From NCBI GenBank assembly GCA_023151335.1, contig JAKLJF010000329.1, positions 1 through 6,000 of the forward strand: a DNA stretch of 6,000 nucleotides. Direction: 5' to 3'. Under the pieces are notes generated by a model. That model had not been told where the DNA came from and made no database searches. It saw only the letters and a list, made by a program, of their open reading frames with translations. This document shows, piece after piece, positions 1 to 6,000 of the stretch. The DNA comes from Thermoanaerobaculia bacterium. GTDB taxonomy: Bacteria > Bacteroidota > Bacteroidia > Chitinophagales > Saprospiraceae. The position numbers and the translations under genes were made by a program. Each line of letters begins with the position of its first letter. Positions within the stretch are counted from its first letter, which is position 1.

Positions 1-1
1 T

Positions 2-1639
2 TTGTGGTCGATGGTGATCCACCTGACTGCCGGCGAAGCTAAGTTCCGCGCCGACGATGCCTGGACGGTCAACTGGGGCGCCAAGGACTTCCCCAGCGGC
101 ATCGGCGTGCAAAACGGCCCGAACATCCCCATCCCGGCTGCCGGTGAGTTTACTATCACCTTCAATTCACAAACCGGCGCCTACAAATTCGTGGTCAGTT
201 CGCCCATCGGCATTATCGGCGACGCCACGCCGGGCGGCTGGAACGAGGACACCAATATGTTCCACGATCAGGATACAGGCAGCAGCAGCAAGTACTTCCT
301 GACGCTCAATCTGACCCAGGGCAAAGCGAAATTTCGCGCCAATGATAATTGGGACAGGAACTGGGGCGGGACCGATTTCCCCACCGGAATCGGCACGCAG
401 AACGGCCCGGATATTCCCATCAATCAGGCCGGAAAATATAAAGTCACCTTCGACACGACCACCGGCGCCTATAACTTTGAGGAAGTGATCGAATTCGCCA
501 CCCTCGGTATCATCGGTACCGCCACACCCGGCGGTTGGGATACCGACACCGATCTGAACAGAAGCTCCAGCAACCCCGACCTCTGGCAGGCTACTCTGAC
601 CCTGACCGACGGCGTGGTCAAATTCCGCGCCAACGAAGGCTGGACGCTCAATTGGGGCGGCCTTACTTTCCCCACCGGAACCGGCATACCGAACGGCCCG
701 GATATTCCGGTAACGGCCGGCGAATACCAAATATCGTTCAATACCAATACGCTGGAGTACAAGTTCCTGCTGATTGGCAACTATGCTTCCATAGGCATCA
801 TCGGCGATGCTACACCGGGTGGCTGGGATACCGATACCGACATGGAAAAAGACCCCAACGACAAATCCAAGTGGAAACTCCGCATCATCCTGAAGGAGGG
901 CGAAGCTAAATTCCGCGCCGACAACGACTGGACCATCAACTGGGGCGGCGGCGACTTCCCCACCGGCGTCGCCGAACAGGACGGGCCGAATATCCCGGTT
1001 CCCGCGGGTGAATACATCGTGCGCTTCAATTCCACTACCGGCGAATACAGCTTCGAGGAATTGATCATCTACGCCACCGTGGGCCTTGTCGGAACGGCTA
1101 CCCCCCTGGCCAGCTGGGATACCGACGTGGACATGACCAAAGATGCGGCGGACGAGTCCTTCTGGTTTATCAACAGCATTGATTTGAGCGACGGCGAAGC
1201 CAAGTTTCGCGCCAACGACGCCTGGACGGTCAACTGGGGCCTGGCCCAATGGCCAAGCGGCATCGGCACACAGGATGGTCCGAACATCCCGATCACCGCG
1301 GGTACCTACGGGGTTACGCTGAACTCCGCCACCGGGGAATACCTCTTCGGGGGGCCTTTAGATCCGACCTCCACTTACAATCTGCTCAAGTCGGATGCGA
1401 TCAGCCTCTCGCCCAATCCGGCGAAAAATGTGTTGGATATTCGCATCAGCTCCGCCGAACTGCAGGGCGATGCCCAGGTCATTATTTTCAATGCGCTCGG
1501 CGCGCGGGTTAAAAACCTGCAATTGAACCTGCAGGAACTGGCCAGCATAGATGTGTCAGACCTCGTATCGGGCCATTACCTGGTGCATATTTCCAACGGG
1601 AAGTATATCGTGGGCAAGAAGGTGGTGATTGCGAAATAA
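2..1639 (+). CDS. SusE/SusF-like tandem-repeat secreted protein with T9SS type A sorting domain (5' partial)
   Basis: The open frame runs in from the left edge. The first visible residues already align inside a repeat, so the N-terminus and signal peptide are missing and the TTG at position 2 is not a real start. Of 545 visible residues, 1-68 are a cut repeat and 69-167, 168-263, 264-359 and about 360-452 are full repeats. Each repeat carries a GIIGDATPGGWDTDTDM-like opening, then a KFRAN-x-W-x-NWGG block, a FPTGIGTQNGPDIPI block and a closing TFNTTTGEYxF strand. This pattern resembles the carbohydrate-binding beta-sandwich repeats of the SusE/SusF outer-membrane family. Residues about 467-545 form a T9SS C-terminal sorting domain, beginning ISLSPNPAKNVLDI and ending KKVVIAK. 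I infer a surface-exposed or secreted glycan-binding protein exported through T9SS. No catalytic domain is visible, but one could lie upstream of the window. The TAA stop is followed by a convergent gene. The ligand is unknown. Confidence 0.85.
   Translation: MWSMVIHLTAGEAKFRADDAWTVNWGAKDFPSGIGVQNGPNIPIPAAGEFTITFNSQTGAYKFVVSSPIGIIGDATPGGWNEDTNMFHDQDTGSSSKYFLTLNLTQGKAKFRANDNWDRNWGGTDFPTGIGTQNGPDIPINQAGKYKVTFDTTTGAYNFEEVIEFATLGIIGTATPGGWDTDTDLNRSSSNPDLWQATLTLTDGVVKFRANEGWTLNWGGLTFPTGTGIPNGPDIPVTAGEYQISFNTNTLEYKFLLIGNYASIGIIGDATPGGWDTDTDMEKDPNDKSKWKLRIILKEGEAKFRADNDWTINWGGGDFPTGVAEQDGPNIPVPAGEYIVRFNSTTGEYSFEELIIYATVGLVGTATPLASWDTDVDMTKDAADESFWFINSIDLSDGEAKFRANDAWTVNWGLAQWPSGIGTQDGPNIPITAGTYGVTLNSATGEYLFGGPLDPTSTYNLLKSDAISLSPNPAKNVLDIRISSAELQGDAQVIIFNALGARVKNLQLNLQELASIDVSDLVSGHYLVHISNGKYIVGKKVVIAK
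206..1357 (+). repeat. Tandem about 288-bp coding repeats (four complete units)
   Basis: In-frame repeats encode the SusE/SusF-like modules: 206-502 (99 codons), 503-790 (96 codons), 791-1078 (96 codons) and 1079 to about 1357. A partial unit precedes them from the window edge to 205. Each unit has the order GIIG-x-ATPGGW, an Asp-rich DTDTD stretch, KFRA, NWG, FP-x-G, NGP-x-IP and GEY. The last unit is the most divergent: its opening reads ATPLASWDTD and its FPTG block is WPSG. Conservation is at the protein level with drifted codons, so these are old domain duplications rather than a recent slippage array. Confidence 0.85.
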
Positions 1640-1646
1640 TATAAAG

Positions 1647-1765
1647 TATACCTCATGCCGCCATATTTTCAGCATGAACGCGCAAAACGTTTACGAAACT
1701 TTTGAAAGTTTCGTAAACGTAACTCCAACGCCAGCCATGCTGAAAATATGGCGGCGCGAGGTATA
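1647..1765. repeat. 119-bp nested inverted-repeat element, MITE-like or long hairpin
   Basis: The arms 1647-1676 and 1736-1765 are reverse complements over 30 bp with two adjacent mismatches (1655/1757 and 1656/1756, the latter still a G-U pair in RNA). The outer ends read TATACCTC and GAGGTATA, and the inner ends are AGCATG and CATGCT. A second, nearly concentric palindrome lies inside. The outermost TATA on both sides could be part of the arms or a duplicated TA-rich target site; because it is palindromic the two cannot be told apart. The element fills most of the gap between two convergent genes. It could be a non-autonomous mobile element, a genome-wide intergenic repeat, or a transcription-ending structure. 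No coding potential is apparent. Confidence 0.7.
1687..1720. terminator. Strong palindromic hairpin, candidate bidirectional terminator
   Basis: ACGTTTACGAAACTTT (1687-1702) is matched exactly by its reverse complement at 1705-1720, with only TG between, giving a stem of about 15 bp with a tetraloop. It sits between two convergent stop codons (1639 and 1813), where a two-way terminator is expected. No clear run of T follows the stem on either strand, so it is not a textbook intrinsic terminator. The perfect symmetry would also suit a protein-binding site or the core of a mobile repeat. Confidence 0.5.
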
Positions 1766-1812
1766 AAATTTGAAATTTGAGTGATGAATACCAATTAATT
1801 GTGTTCGCATTA

Positions 1813-2778
1813 CTAACCGCGGATCACCACAAACGCCAGATACCCCAGGTACGACAGCAAAAACACGATGCCTTCCACCCGTTTAATGACCATGCGCCGC
1901 CCGATGATCAGCGCCAGAAAGATCAGGCAGGTCGAAGCGATCACCACCAGGATGTCGACATTGGAGGCGACGTTAAAAGGCAGGGGGCGGATGATGGCGC
2001 TGATACCGAGTATCCACAACAAATTGAAGATATTGGAACCGATGGCATTGCCCACCGCGATGTCGGTGTTCTTTTTCAGGGCAGCCATGACGGAAGTGAC
2101 CAACTCCGGCAGGGAAGTGCCCAGCGCCACAACCGTCAATCCGATAAAGGTTTCGCTCATGCCGAATATGCCGGCAATGTGAACGGCGCCGTCCACCACC
2201 CATTTCCCACCGAGGAATAAACTACCAATGCCGGCGGCGATCAGGAGCAGGCTTTTGCCCATGGGCGAAGACGCTGCTGCCGGTGTTGTTTCTGTTTTTT
2301 TCTGCCGGTCTTCGCGGGCGATCATCGTTATGTAGATCATGAACAGAAAAAAGAAAAACAGCACGATAAACCCATCGCCCCGGCTGATGCTCAATTCTTT
2401 TTCCGGTTCATACCCCAGGGAGGAGTTGGCCAGAAAACCGATCAGCAGCGCGGCCGCCAGCGAAAAAGGCAATTCTGACAGGATGGTGTTGCGGTGTACG
2501 GGCAGATCGCAGATAATGGCCGTAACGCCGAGGATCAGGAGGATGTTGGCGATGTTGCTGCCCAGCACGTTGCCCGTTGCCAGTTCCGAATTGCCGCTCA
2601 TACTGGCGATCACGTTGATGATCAGTTCGGGCAGGGAGGTGCCCATGGAAACGATGGTCAGTCCGATGATCAGATCGGAAATGCCGAAACGGGAAGCAAT
2701 GGCGGTAGCGCCGTTCACCAACCATTCGGCTCCTTTGATGAGCAGCACGAATCCGAGCAAAAGCAGTAGATATTCCAT
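1813..2778 (-). CDS. Calcium/sodium antiporter, CaCA family (YrbG-like)
   Basis: A 321-residue inner-membrane protein, close to the roughly 325 residues of E. coli YrbG. It contains the two inverted alpha repeats that define the CaCA superfamily. Alpha-1 has GTSLPEL (46-52) and GNVLGSNIANIL (69-80); alpha-2 has GTSLPELVTS (220-229) and GNAIGSNIFNLLWILG (243-258). The acidic residue in each GTSLPE and the Asn in each GSN are the expected ion-coordinating positions. Hydrophobic helices fill the rest, with a polar loop near 154-175 (REDRQKKTETTPAAAS) between the two halves. The family exchanges cytoplasmic Ca2+ for Na+ or H+; the exact ions cannot be read from sequence. The gene starts at ATG 2778, only 23 nt after the mpgP stop, so it is probably the last gene of the operon. 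No clear Shine-Dalgarno is visible. Its TAG stop faces the convergent SusE/F-like gene. Confidence 0.93.
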   Translation of the reverse strand: MEYLLLLLGFVLLIKGAEWLVNGATAIASRFGISDLIIGLTIVSMGTSLPELIINVIASMSGNSELATGNVLGSNIANILLILGVTAIICDLPVHRNTILSELPFSLAAALLIGFLANSSLGYEPEKELSISRGDGFIVLFFFFLFMIYITMIAREDRQKKTETTPAAASSPMGKSLLLIAAGIGSLFLGGKWVVDGAVHIAGIFGMSETFIGLTVVALGTSLPELVTSVMAALKKNTDIAVGNAIGSNIFNLLWILGISAIIRPLPFNVASNVDILVVIASTCLIFLALIIGRRMVIKRVEGIVFLLSYLGYLAFVVIRG

Positions 2779-2801
2779 AATCGAAATCGTGAAGTTGTTT
2801 T

Positions 2802-3629
2802 TTAAGCGTTACTAAGCATTTGTACGGCCGCGGAAAACCCCGCCGGACCAACAGCGTCGATTTTTATCAGATGCGGAATATCCATTTTCGCCCAGGTCCG
2901 GTCCGGGCCTTGTACCAGAAAGGGTAAATCCACGGTTTCCAGCATCCGGGCGTCGTTGGGGCTGTCGCCGACTGCCGCAAAAAAAGGAATTTGAGGAGAA
3001 GTCCGGCGAAAAATATCCATCATCCAGCACACCGCTTTACCCTTGTTTACCCGGGCCGACTGTACCGTGTAAAAGCGTCCGCCCCGGCTTAGCGTAAATC
3101 CTGCCGGGCGTAACATCCGGGTGAGGCTGCCGGCTGTTGTTTCATCGAGCGGCGACAAGAGGGTTTCGGTAAACCGGCGTTCGCGGGCGCGTTGCAGGGC
3201 AGCGCCGCTCAAACCGGTCGCGGCGGCCAGTTCGGCGTCGGATACGTCGGCAAATCCTTTTAACCCTTTAAAACCTGCCAGCACGGCGCGCAATTCGGCA
3301 GCCCCGGCGTGCGCAAACCGAACGATGTCGTAAGCGGCTTCCCGTTGCGTTGCCTGATAGGCTGTTTCCGCGAAAAAACCGCCGGGAACGGCTGCCGCGC
3401 TGCCGTTTTCAAAAATAAACGGCTGGCAAATCCCGATCTGCTGTTGCAGGAAGATTTGTTCGGCAAATGTTTTGGAGGAACAAAATACCAGTGCAGCCCC
3501 GCGTTGGTCCAAAATACGCACCGCCGCGAGGCTCTCCCGCGGGTCGTAGGTATGGTGGTCGATCAGTGTGCCGTCCAGGTCGGTGAATACCACCAGCGGC
3601 CGTCCGGAGGGTATGGGTAGCGGGATCAT
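2802..3629 (-). CDS. mpgP: Mannosyl-3-phosphoglycerate phosphatase (HAD superfamily)
   Basis: This enzyme removes phosphate from mannosyl-3-phosphoglycerate to give mannosylglycerate, the second step of the two-step pathway. Counting 275 residues from the ATG at 3629, HAD motif I is FTDLDGTLID, with nucleophile Asp17 and acid/base Asp19. Motif II is CSSKT (50-54). The motif III lysine lies in NKGK (195-198), and motif IV is GDSPND (221-226), the Mg2+-binding acidic cluster. The cap region (about 85-190) fits the HAD-IIB type used by this family. A longer frame exists from a TTG at 3659, but the ATG at 3629 is preferred because it overlaps the mpgS stop as ATGA and leaves only a short lead before motif I. 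The adjacent synthase makes the specific substrate assignment much stronger than HAD motifs alone. A generic sugar phosphatase is the main alternative. Confidence 0.93.
   Translation of the reverse strand: MIPLPIPSGRPLVVFTDLDGTLIDHHTYDPRESLAAVRILDQRGAALVFCSSKTFAEQIFLQQQIGICQPFIFENGSAAAVPGGFFAETAYQATQREAAYDIVRFAHAGAAELRAVLAGFKGLKGFADVSDAELAAATGLSGAALQRARERRFTETLLSPLDETTAGSLTRMLRPAGFTLSRGGRFYTVQSARVNKGKAVCWMMDIFRRTSPQIPFFAAVGDSPNDARMLETVDLPFLVQGPDRTWAKMDIPHLIKIDAVGPAGFSAAVQMLSNA
3626..3629 (-). promoter_or_regulatory. ATGA stop/start overlap coupling mpgS and mpgP
   Basis: On the minus strand the mpgP ATG (3629-3627) shares two bases with the mpgS TGA (3628-3626). No purine-rich Shine-Dalgarno precedes the ATG, whose upstream bases read TTTCATCCCGCA, so ribosome re-initiation after mpgS is a reasonable way for mpgP to be translated. 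This keeps synthase and phosphatase levels linked. Confidence 0.7.
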
Positions 3630-4822
3630 TGCGGGATGAAATTGCCGAATTGGGTCCAATCCGTCGTTTTGGCGGCAGCCTTAAAATTGAGACCTGAAAG
3701 TACGGGGTATTGCCGGAGTTTGACGGGTTCCCTGTTTTTGCCGGTAATTTTTTGGCGGCGCAATTCGGCGCTGATCTCTTTTTTCAACGCGGCCGGGCAA
3801 ATAGCGGAATGCCAGAGCACGGACAATGAATATTCGATCATTTCCCGGATGTGGCCGTCGCCTTTGGCCGCTTCGTGCAGGTGCGGGTTGCGCGATTCTA
3901 TCTGAAACACTTCCACACCGTTTTTCATGATCTCGGGGTAAGGGCCGGGCAGCACGCCGCCGAATTTTTCCATCAGGCTGACAAAATGATACGTCTCCAC
4001 CGAAAAACCGGCTGAATAGTCGAGCGACAATGCGAGCGGCATCGACAGGGCGTGTTCTCCGGCGTTGCCTGTGCGTAAAACATCGGTTTCGTAGCCGGTA
4101 TAATGACTGAGGAACAGGTTCAGATATTGATTGGTGATACGCGACACCCGGCCCCACTTGGTAAAAAAAAGTTCGGAACCGACAATTTTGGGTTTACTGT
4201 GCCATTGAATGCGCACCATCGAATACGGTGATTTTCCCTGCGAGAGTCCGGCTGAAAAAATGCGCACGTACTCGTACACGGCTCCCGGGAAGAAGTTGTC
4301 GGAATCGATAAAACCCACGTATTTTTTGCCGGCCAGGTGGGCCAGTGCAATACCGGCCAGCATGCCTTCGGCTTTGCCGTGCCGTACCAGCCCGTCGTCG
4401 TCGAGGAGATGCCGGTAGCCGCCGTCCGTAAAAATACGGGCGAGTTCGGGCGAACGCTGATGGGCGATGATGTACTTTTTTTTCGCATAGCGGCAAAAGG
4501 TATCCACCATATTCCGTTCCATGCGAAAGCGGTCGATCGGTTCGCTTTTACTGTTCGACAGAATGATGGGTAGACAGGCATGCGGGATGCCGCTCAACAC
4601 GCCTTCCAGTAAACGCAAACGCTCGTCTTTGACGGGAATAACAATCGCGAGGTCTTTCTCTATCCCGTACAGCTGTTCGTAGGGGATCTGCTGAATGACG
4701 TGAAAAGGGTTGTCAAAGGCAGAATCGACCTCGAATCCGCCGTCCAGTTCATAGATTTTTTGAACCGGATAAAAAAGATTGGCGCCGAACCGTTCGGCGT
4801 TGGTAGGTATTTCAATACGCAT
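3626..4822 (-). CDS. mpgS: Mannosyl-3-phosphoglycerate synthase (GT55 family)
   Basis: This enzyme transfers mannose from GDP-mannose to 3-phosphoglycerate, the committed step of mannosylglycerate synthesis in the cytoplasm. The 398-residue product is near the usual length of about 390-400. Landmarks: IPVKDERLRLLEGVLSGIPH (62-81), the nucleotide-sugar end of the GT-A fold; ILSNSKSEPIDRFR (87-100); RHGKAEGM (147-154); the metal-binding DxD as FIDSDNFFPGAV (171-182); TGNAGEHALS (251-260); and NPHLHEAAKGDGHI (312-325), with histidines where this family has metal/substrate ligands. The start ATG at 4822 is preceded by a weak purine stretch, AGAAAGAAT. The stop overlaps mpgP and the antiporter gene ends 34 nt upstream, supporting one transcript. 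Glucosyl-3-phosphoglycerate synthase is a less likely alternative because the motifs and the mpgP neighbour fit GT55. Confidence 0.95.
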   Translation of the reverse strand: MRIEIPTNAERFGANLFYPVQKIYELDGGFEVDSAFDNPFHVIQQIPYEQLYGIEKDLAIVIPVKDERLRLLEGVLSGIPHACLPIILSNSKSEPIDRFRMERNMVDTFCRYAKKKYIIAHQRSPELARIFTDGGYRHLLDDDGLVRHGKAEGMLAGIALAHLAGKKYVGFIDSDNFFPGAVYEYVRIFSAGLSQGKSPYSMVRIQWHSKPKIVGSELFFTKWGRVSRITNQYLNLFLSHYTGYETDVLRTGNAGEHALSMPLALSLDYSAGFSVETYHFVSLMEKFGGVLPGPYPEIMKNGVEVFQIESRNPHLHEAAKGDGHIREMIEYSLSVLWHSAICPAALKKEISAELRRQKITGKNREPVKLRQYPVLSGLNFKAAAKTTDWTQFGNFIPQ

Positions 4823-4856
4823 ATTCTTTCTGTTATTTATATGATCCGGATTTCAC

Positions 4857-6000
4857 TCATACGTCGGTCGTCTCCTCCATGTTTATTATCTCTACCGGCC
4901 GGTCGCGGTACAGCAATGCGCCGAACATCAGGATAAGGCCGGTGGCCAGGATGATAAAAAACAATACGCCTTCGTCAAAGGCTTCTATCCGTTGCCATTC
5001 CGGAATTTTATAAAACAACAGGATAGTGATCAATCCGCGGGGTATATAGAACAATTCGGGTAAGAGGTCGTATTTATGCACCACCCTCAGGTAAATGAAC
5101 CGTAACCCCAATAGTGCCGCGACGATAATGACGCCGAGTGGCAATACTCCACTGTGTTGAAAGTATGCCAGGTCGATACCGAAACCGAAAAGAACGAAAA
5201 AAAAGGTGCGGATCAGAAACGAAGATTCGGCCGTAATGGATTTGAGAAACCTTGCCTCGTTACCGACGCTTTCGTCTGTAAAGTACCTTTTCAACGGCGC
5301 CCATCGGATCAGCTCCCAGTTGTTCACCACCAGTCCGAACATCAGAATAGTGATCAGGGACGGCAGGTTCATAAGTTTCCCGCTGACGTAAACTATGATC
5401 AATACGGCAAACGAAAGAAAAAACTTGATGTTTACCCTGTTACGGATGAGCAACAACATCAATCCGAAACAAACCGCCACCGAAAGCACAAGGGCGACCA
5501 GGATGCTGCTGCCGAACCAAACGACCTCCCGGGCGCCCAGTTGCTGTCCGGCGGTAAAAAAATTGAATACCATGATGCCGATGATATCCGAAAAGGAGGC
5601 TTCATATATCAGGAATTCTTTTTTTTCATGCCCGAGATGGTGTACGCTTGGCAATACCACCGTGCTGCTCACGATGCTCAGCGGGATGGCGTACACCAGG
5701 CAGTTGATTGGCGGCGTGCCGGGCACCCACCAGTACAAAATACCTGCTACCGCCAGGGAGGACACCACAAAAATAACCAGCGCCGATACCAGCGAACGGC
5801 GGATAAGCGGCAGGCGGCCGCGGTTGATTTCCAGGTCCAGGCCGGCTTCCAGTACGATCATAATAAGCCCTATCGTGCCGAGAAACTCCACCAGGGCGGG
5901 CGGAATGTTGAAAGAAATCCCGCCAAGATCGGCCAGATACCGCAGCAGAATACCCGTACCCAGCAGCAGCAAAACGGAAGGTATTCTGGTCAGGCGATTC
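4857..6000 (-). CDS. Cation:proton antiporter, CPA family (5' partial at window edge)
   Basis: A polytopic inner-membrane protein of the Na+(K+)/H+ exchanger fold, with about 380 residues visible. The frame stays open to base 6000. The residues before the internal TTG at 5972 (NRLTRIPSV) match the typical end of the first CPA helix hairpin, so that TTG is not the start and probably only about 20-40 residues are missing. Visible features, numbered from 5972: IGLIMIVLEAGLDLEI (34-49), the conserved TM3-like segment; PLSIVSSTVVLPSV (97-110); EASFSDIIGI (124-133), the ion-site helix with a single Asp; FFFVLFGFGIDL (257-268); and PRGLITILLF (311-320). The protein ends shortly after the last helix with a short acidic tail and has no TrkA-N/RCK domain. 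It leads into mpgS after 34 nt. Transport of Na+ or K+ against H+ is inferred from the family; the substrate is not resolved. Confidence 0.85.
   Translation of the reverse strand, partial: NRLTRIPSVLLLLGTGILLRYLADLGGISFNIPPALVEFLGTIGLIMIVLEAGLDLEINRGRLPLIRRSLVSALVIFVVSSLAVAGILYWWVPGTPPINCLVYAIPLSIVSSTVVLPSVHHLGHEKKEFLIYEASFSDIIGIMVFNFFTAGQQLGAREVVWFGSSILVALVLSVAVCFGLMLLLIRNRVNIKFFLSFAVLIIVYVSGKLMNLPSLITILMFGLVVNNWELIRWAPLKRYFTDESVGNEARFLKSITAESSFLIRTFFFVLFGFGIDLAYFQHSGVLPLGVIIVAALLGLRFIYLRVVHKYDLLPELFYIPRGLITILLFYKIPEWQRIEAFDEGVLFFIILATGLILMFGALLYRDRPVEIINMEETTDV

Larger units (their letters stand above)
1813..6000 (-). other. Putative osmoadaptation operon: antiporter - mpgS - mpgP - Ca2+/Na+ antiporter
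   Basis: Four same-strand genes are separated by 34 nt, a 4-nt overlap and 23 nt, with no room for internal promoters or strong terminators. This points to co-transcription from a promoter to the right of the window. Two genes make the compatible solute mannosylglycerate and two encode cation exchangers, a coherent set for salt or heat stress. The operon may contain further genes upstream of base 6000. The left boundary is probably the hairpin element between 1647 and 1765. Confidence 0.75.

Noticed and set aside
167..1249. Long minus-strand open frame (360 codons) opposite the SusE/F-like gene
   Set aside because: It mirrors the tandem repeats: the same low-complexity blocks recur with the sense repeat period and no recognisable domain appears. 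The sense frame has clear family motifs and a sorting domain, so this is a shadow of a repetitive gene.
206..1357. Regular repeats considered as a CRISPR array or recent DNA tandem array
   Set aside because: Units are about 288 bp, in frame and conserved as protein with drifted codons, which fits duplicated domains.
1766..1778. Short AAATTTGAAATTT palindrome to the right of the large inverted repeat
   Set aside because: It is only 13 bp of AT-rich sequence in an AT-rich gap, easily explained by composition.
1777..2220. Plus-strand open frame overlapping the 3' half of the Ca2+/Na+ antiporter gene
   Set aside because: The predicted protein is rich in His, Gln and Asp with no motif, and it lies opposite a strongly supported CaCA alpha-repeat region.
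2339..2815. Plus-strand open frame of 158 codons across the antiporter start and the 23-nt gap
   Set aside because: The composition is that of an antisense shadow, with no domain, no ribosome site and full overlap with a real gene.
5206..5391. Short plus-strand open frame within the CPA antiporter gene
   Set aside because: It is antisense to conserved membrane helices and has no independent support.
5970..5972. TTG as the start of the CPA antiporter
   Set aside because: The frame continues to the window edge and the upstream codons (NRLTRIPSV) match the conserved beginning of CPA proteins, so the gene is truncated by the window.

Overview
The window looks like chromosomal DNA from a Bacteroidota bacterium. 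The evidence is a SusE/SusF-type repeat protein ending in a type IX secretion (T9SS) C-terminal sorting domain, together with start codons that lack a clear Shine-Dalgarno sequence. Base composition is roughly half GC. A marine or salt-exposed member of the Saprospiria or a related group would fit, but this is an inference from gene content and the taxon cannot be fixed from the sequence alone.

Layout: (1) 2-1639, plus strand, is the 3' part of a large secreted protein made of about 96-residue SusE/SusF-like repeats (four complete, one cut by the window edge) and a T9SS type A sorting domain. (2) 1640-1812 is a convergent intergenic gap. It holds a 119-bp element with 30-bp inverted terminal arms around a second, near-perfect 34-bp palindrome. 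(3) 1813-6000, minus strand, is a tight four-gene run. In transcription order it encodes a CPA-type cation:proton antiporter (5' end outside the window), mannosyl-3-phosphoglycerate synthase (MpgS), mannosyl-3-phosphoglycerate phosphatase (MpgP) and a YrbG-like calcium/sodium antiporter. The gaps are 34 nt, a 4-nt ATGA overlap and 23 nt.

The minus-strand run reads as one osmotic/ionic stress operon. MpgS joins GDP-mannose to 3-phosphoglycerate and MpgP removes the phosphate, giving mannosylglycerate, an anionic compatible solute. The flanking antiporters would adjust Na+/K+/H+ and Ca2+. Linking a charged organic osmolyte to two cation exchangers in one transcript is the most interesting biological idea here. 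The individual enzyme and transporter calls are well supported by motifs; the functional coupling is inferred. No RNA genes, CRISPR arrays, transposase genes or prophage genes were seen, and no gap between genes exceeds 300 bases.
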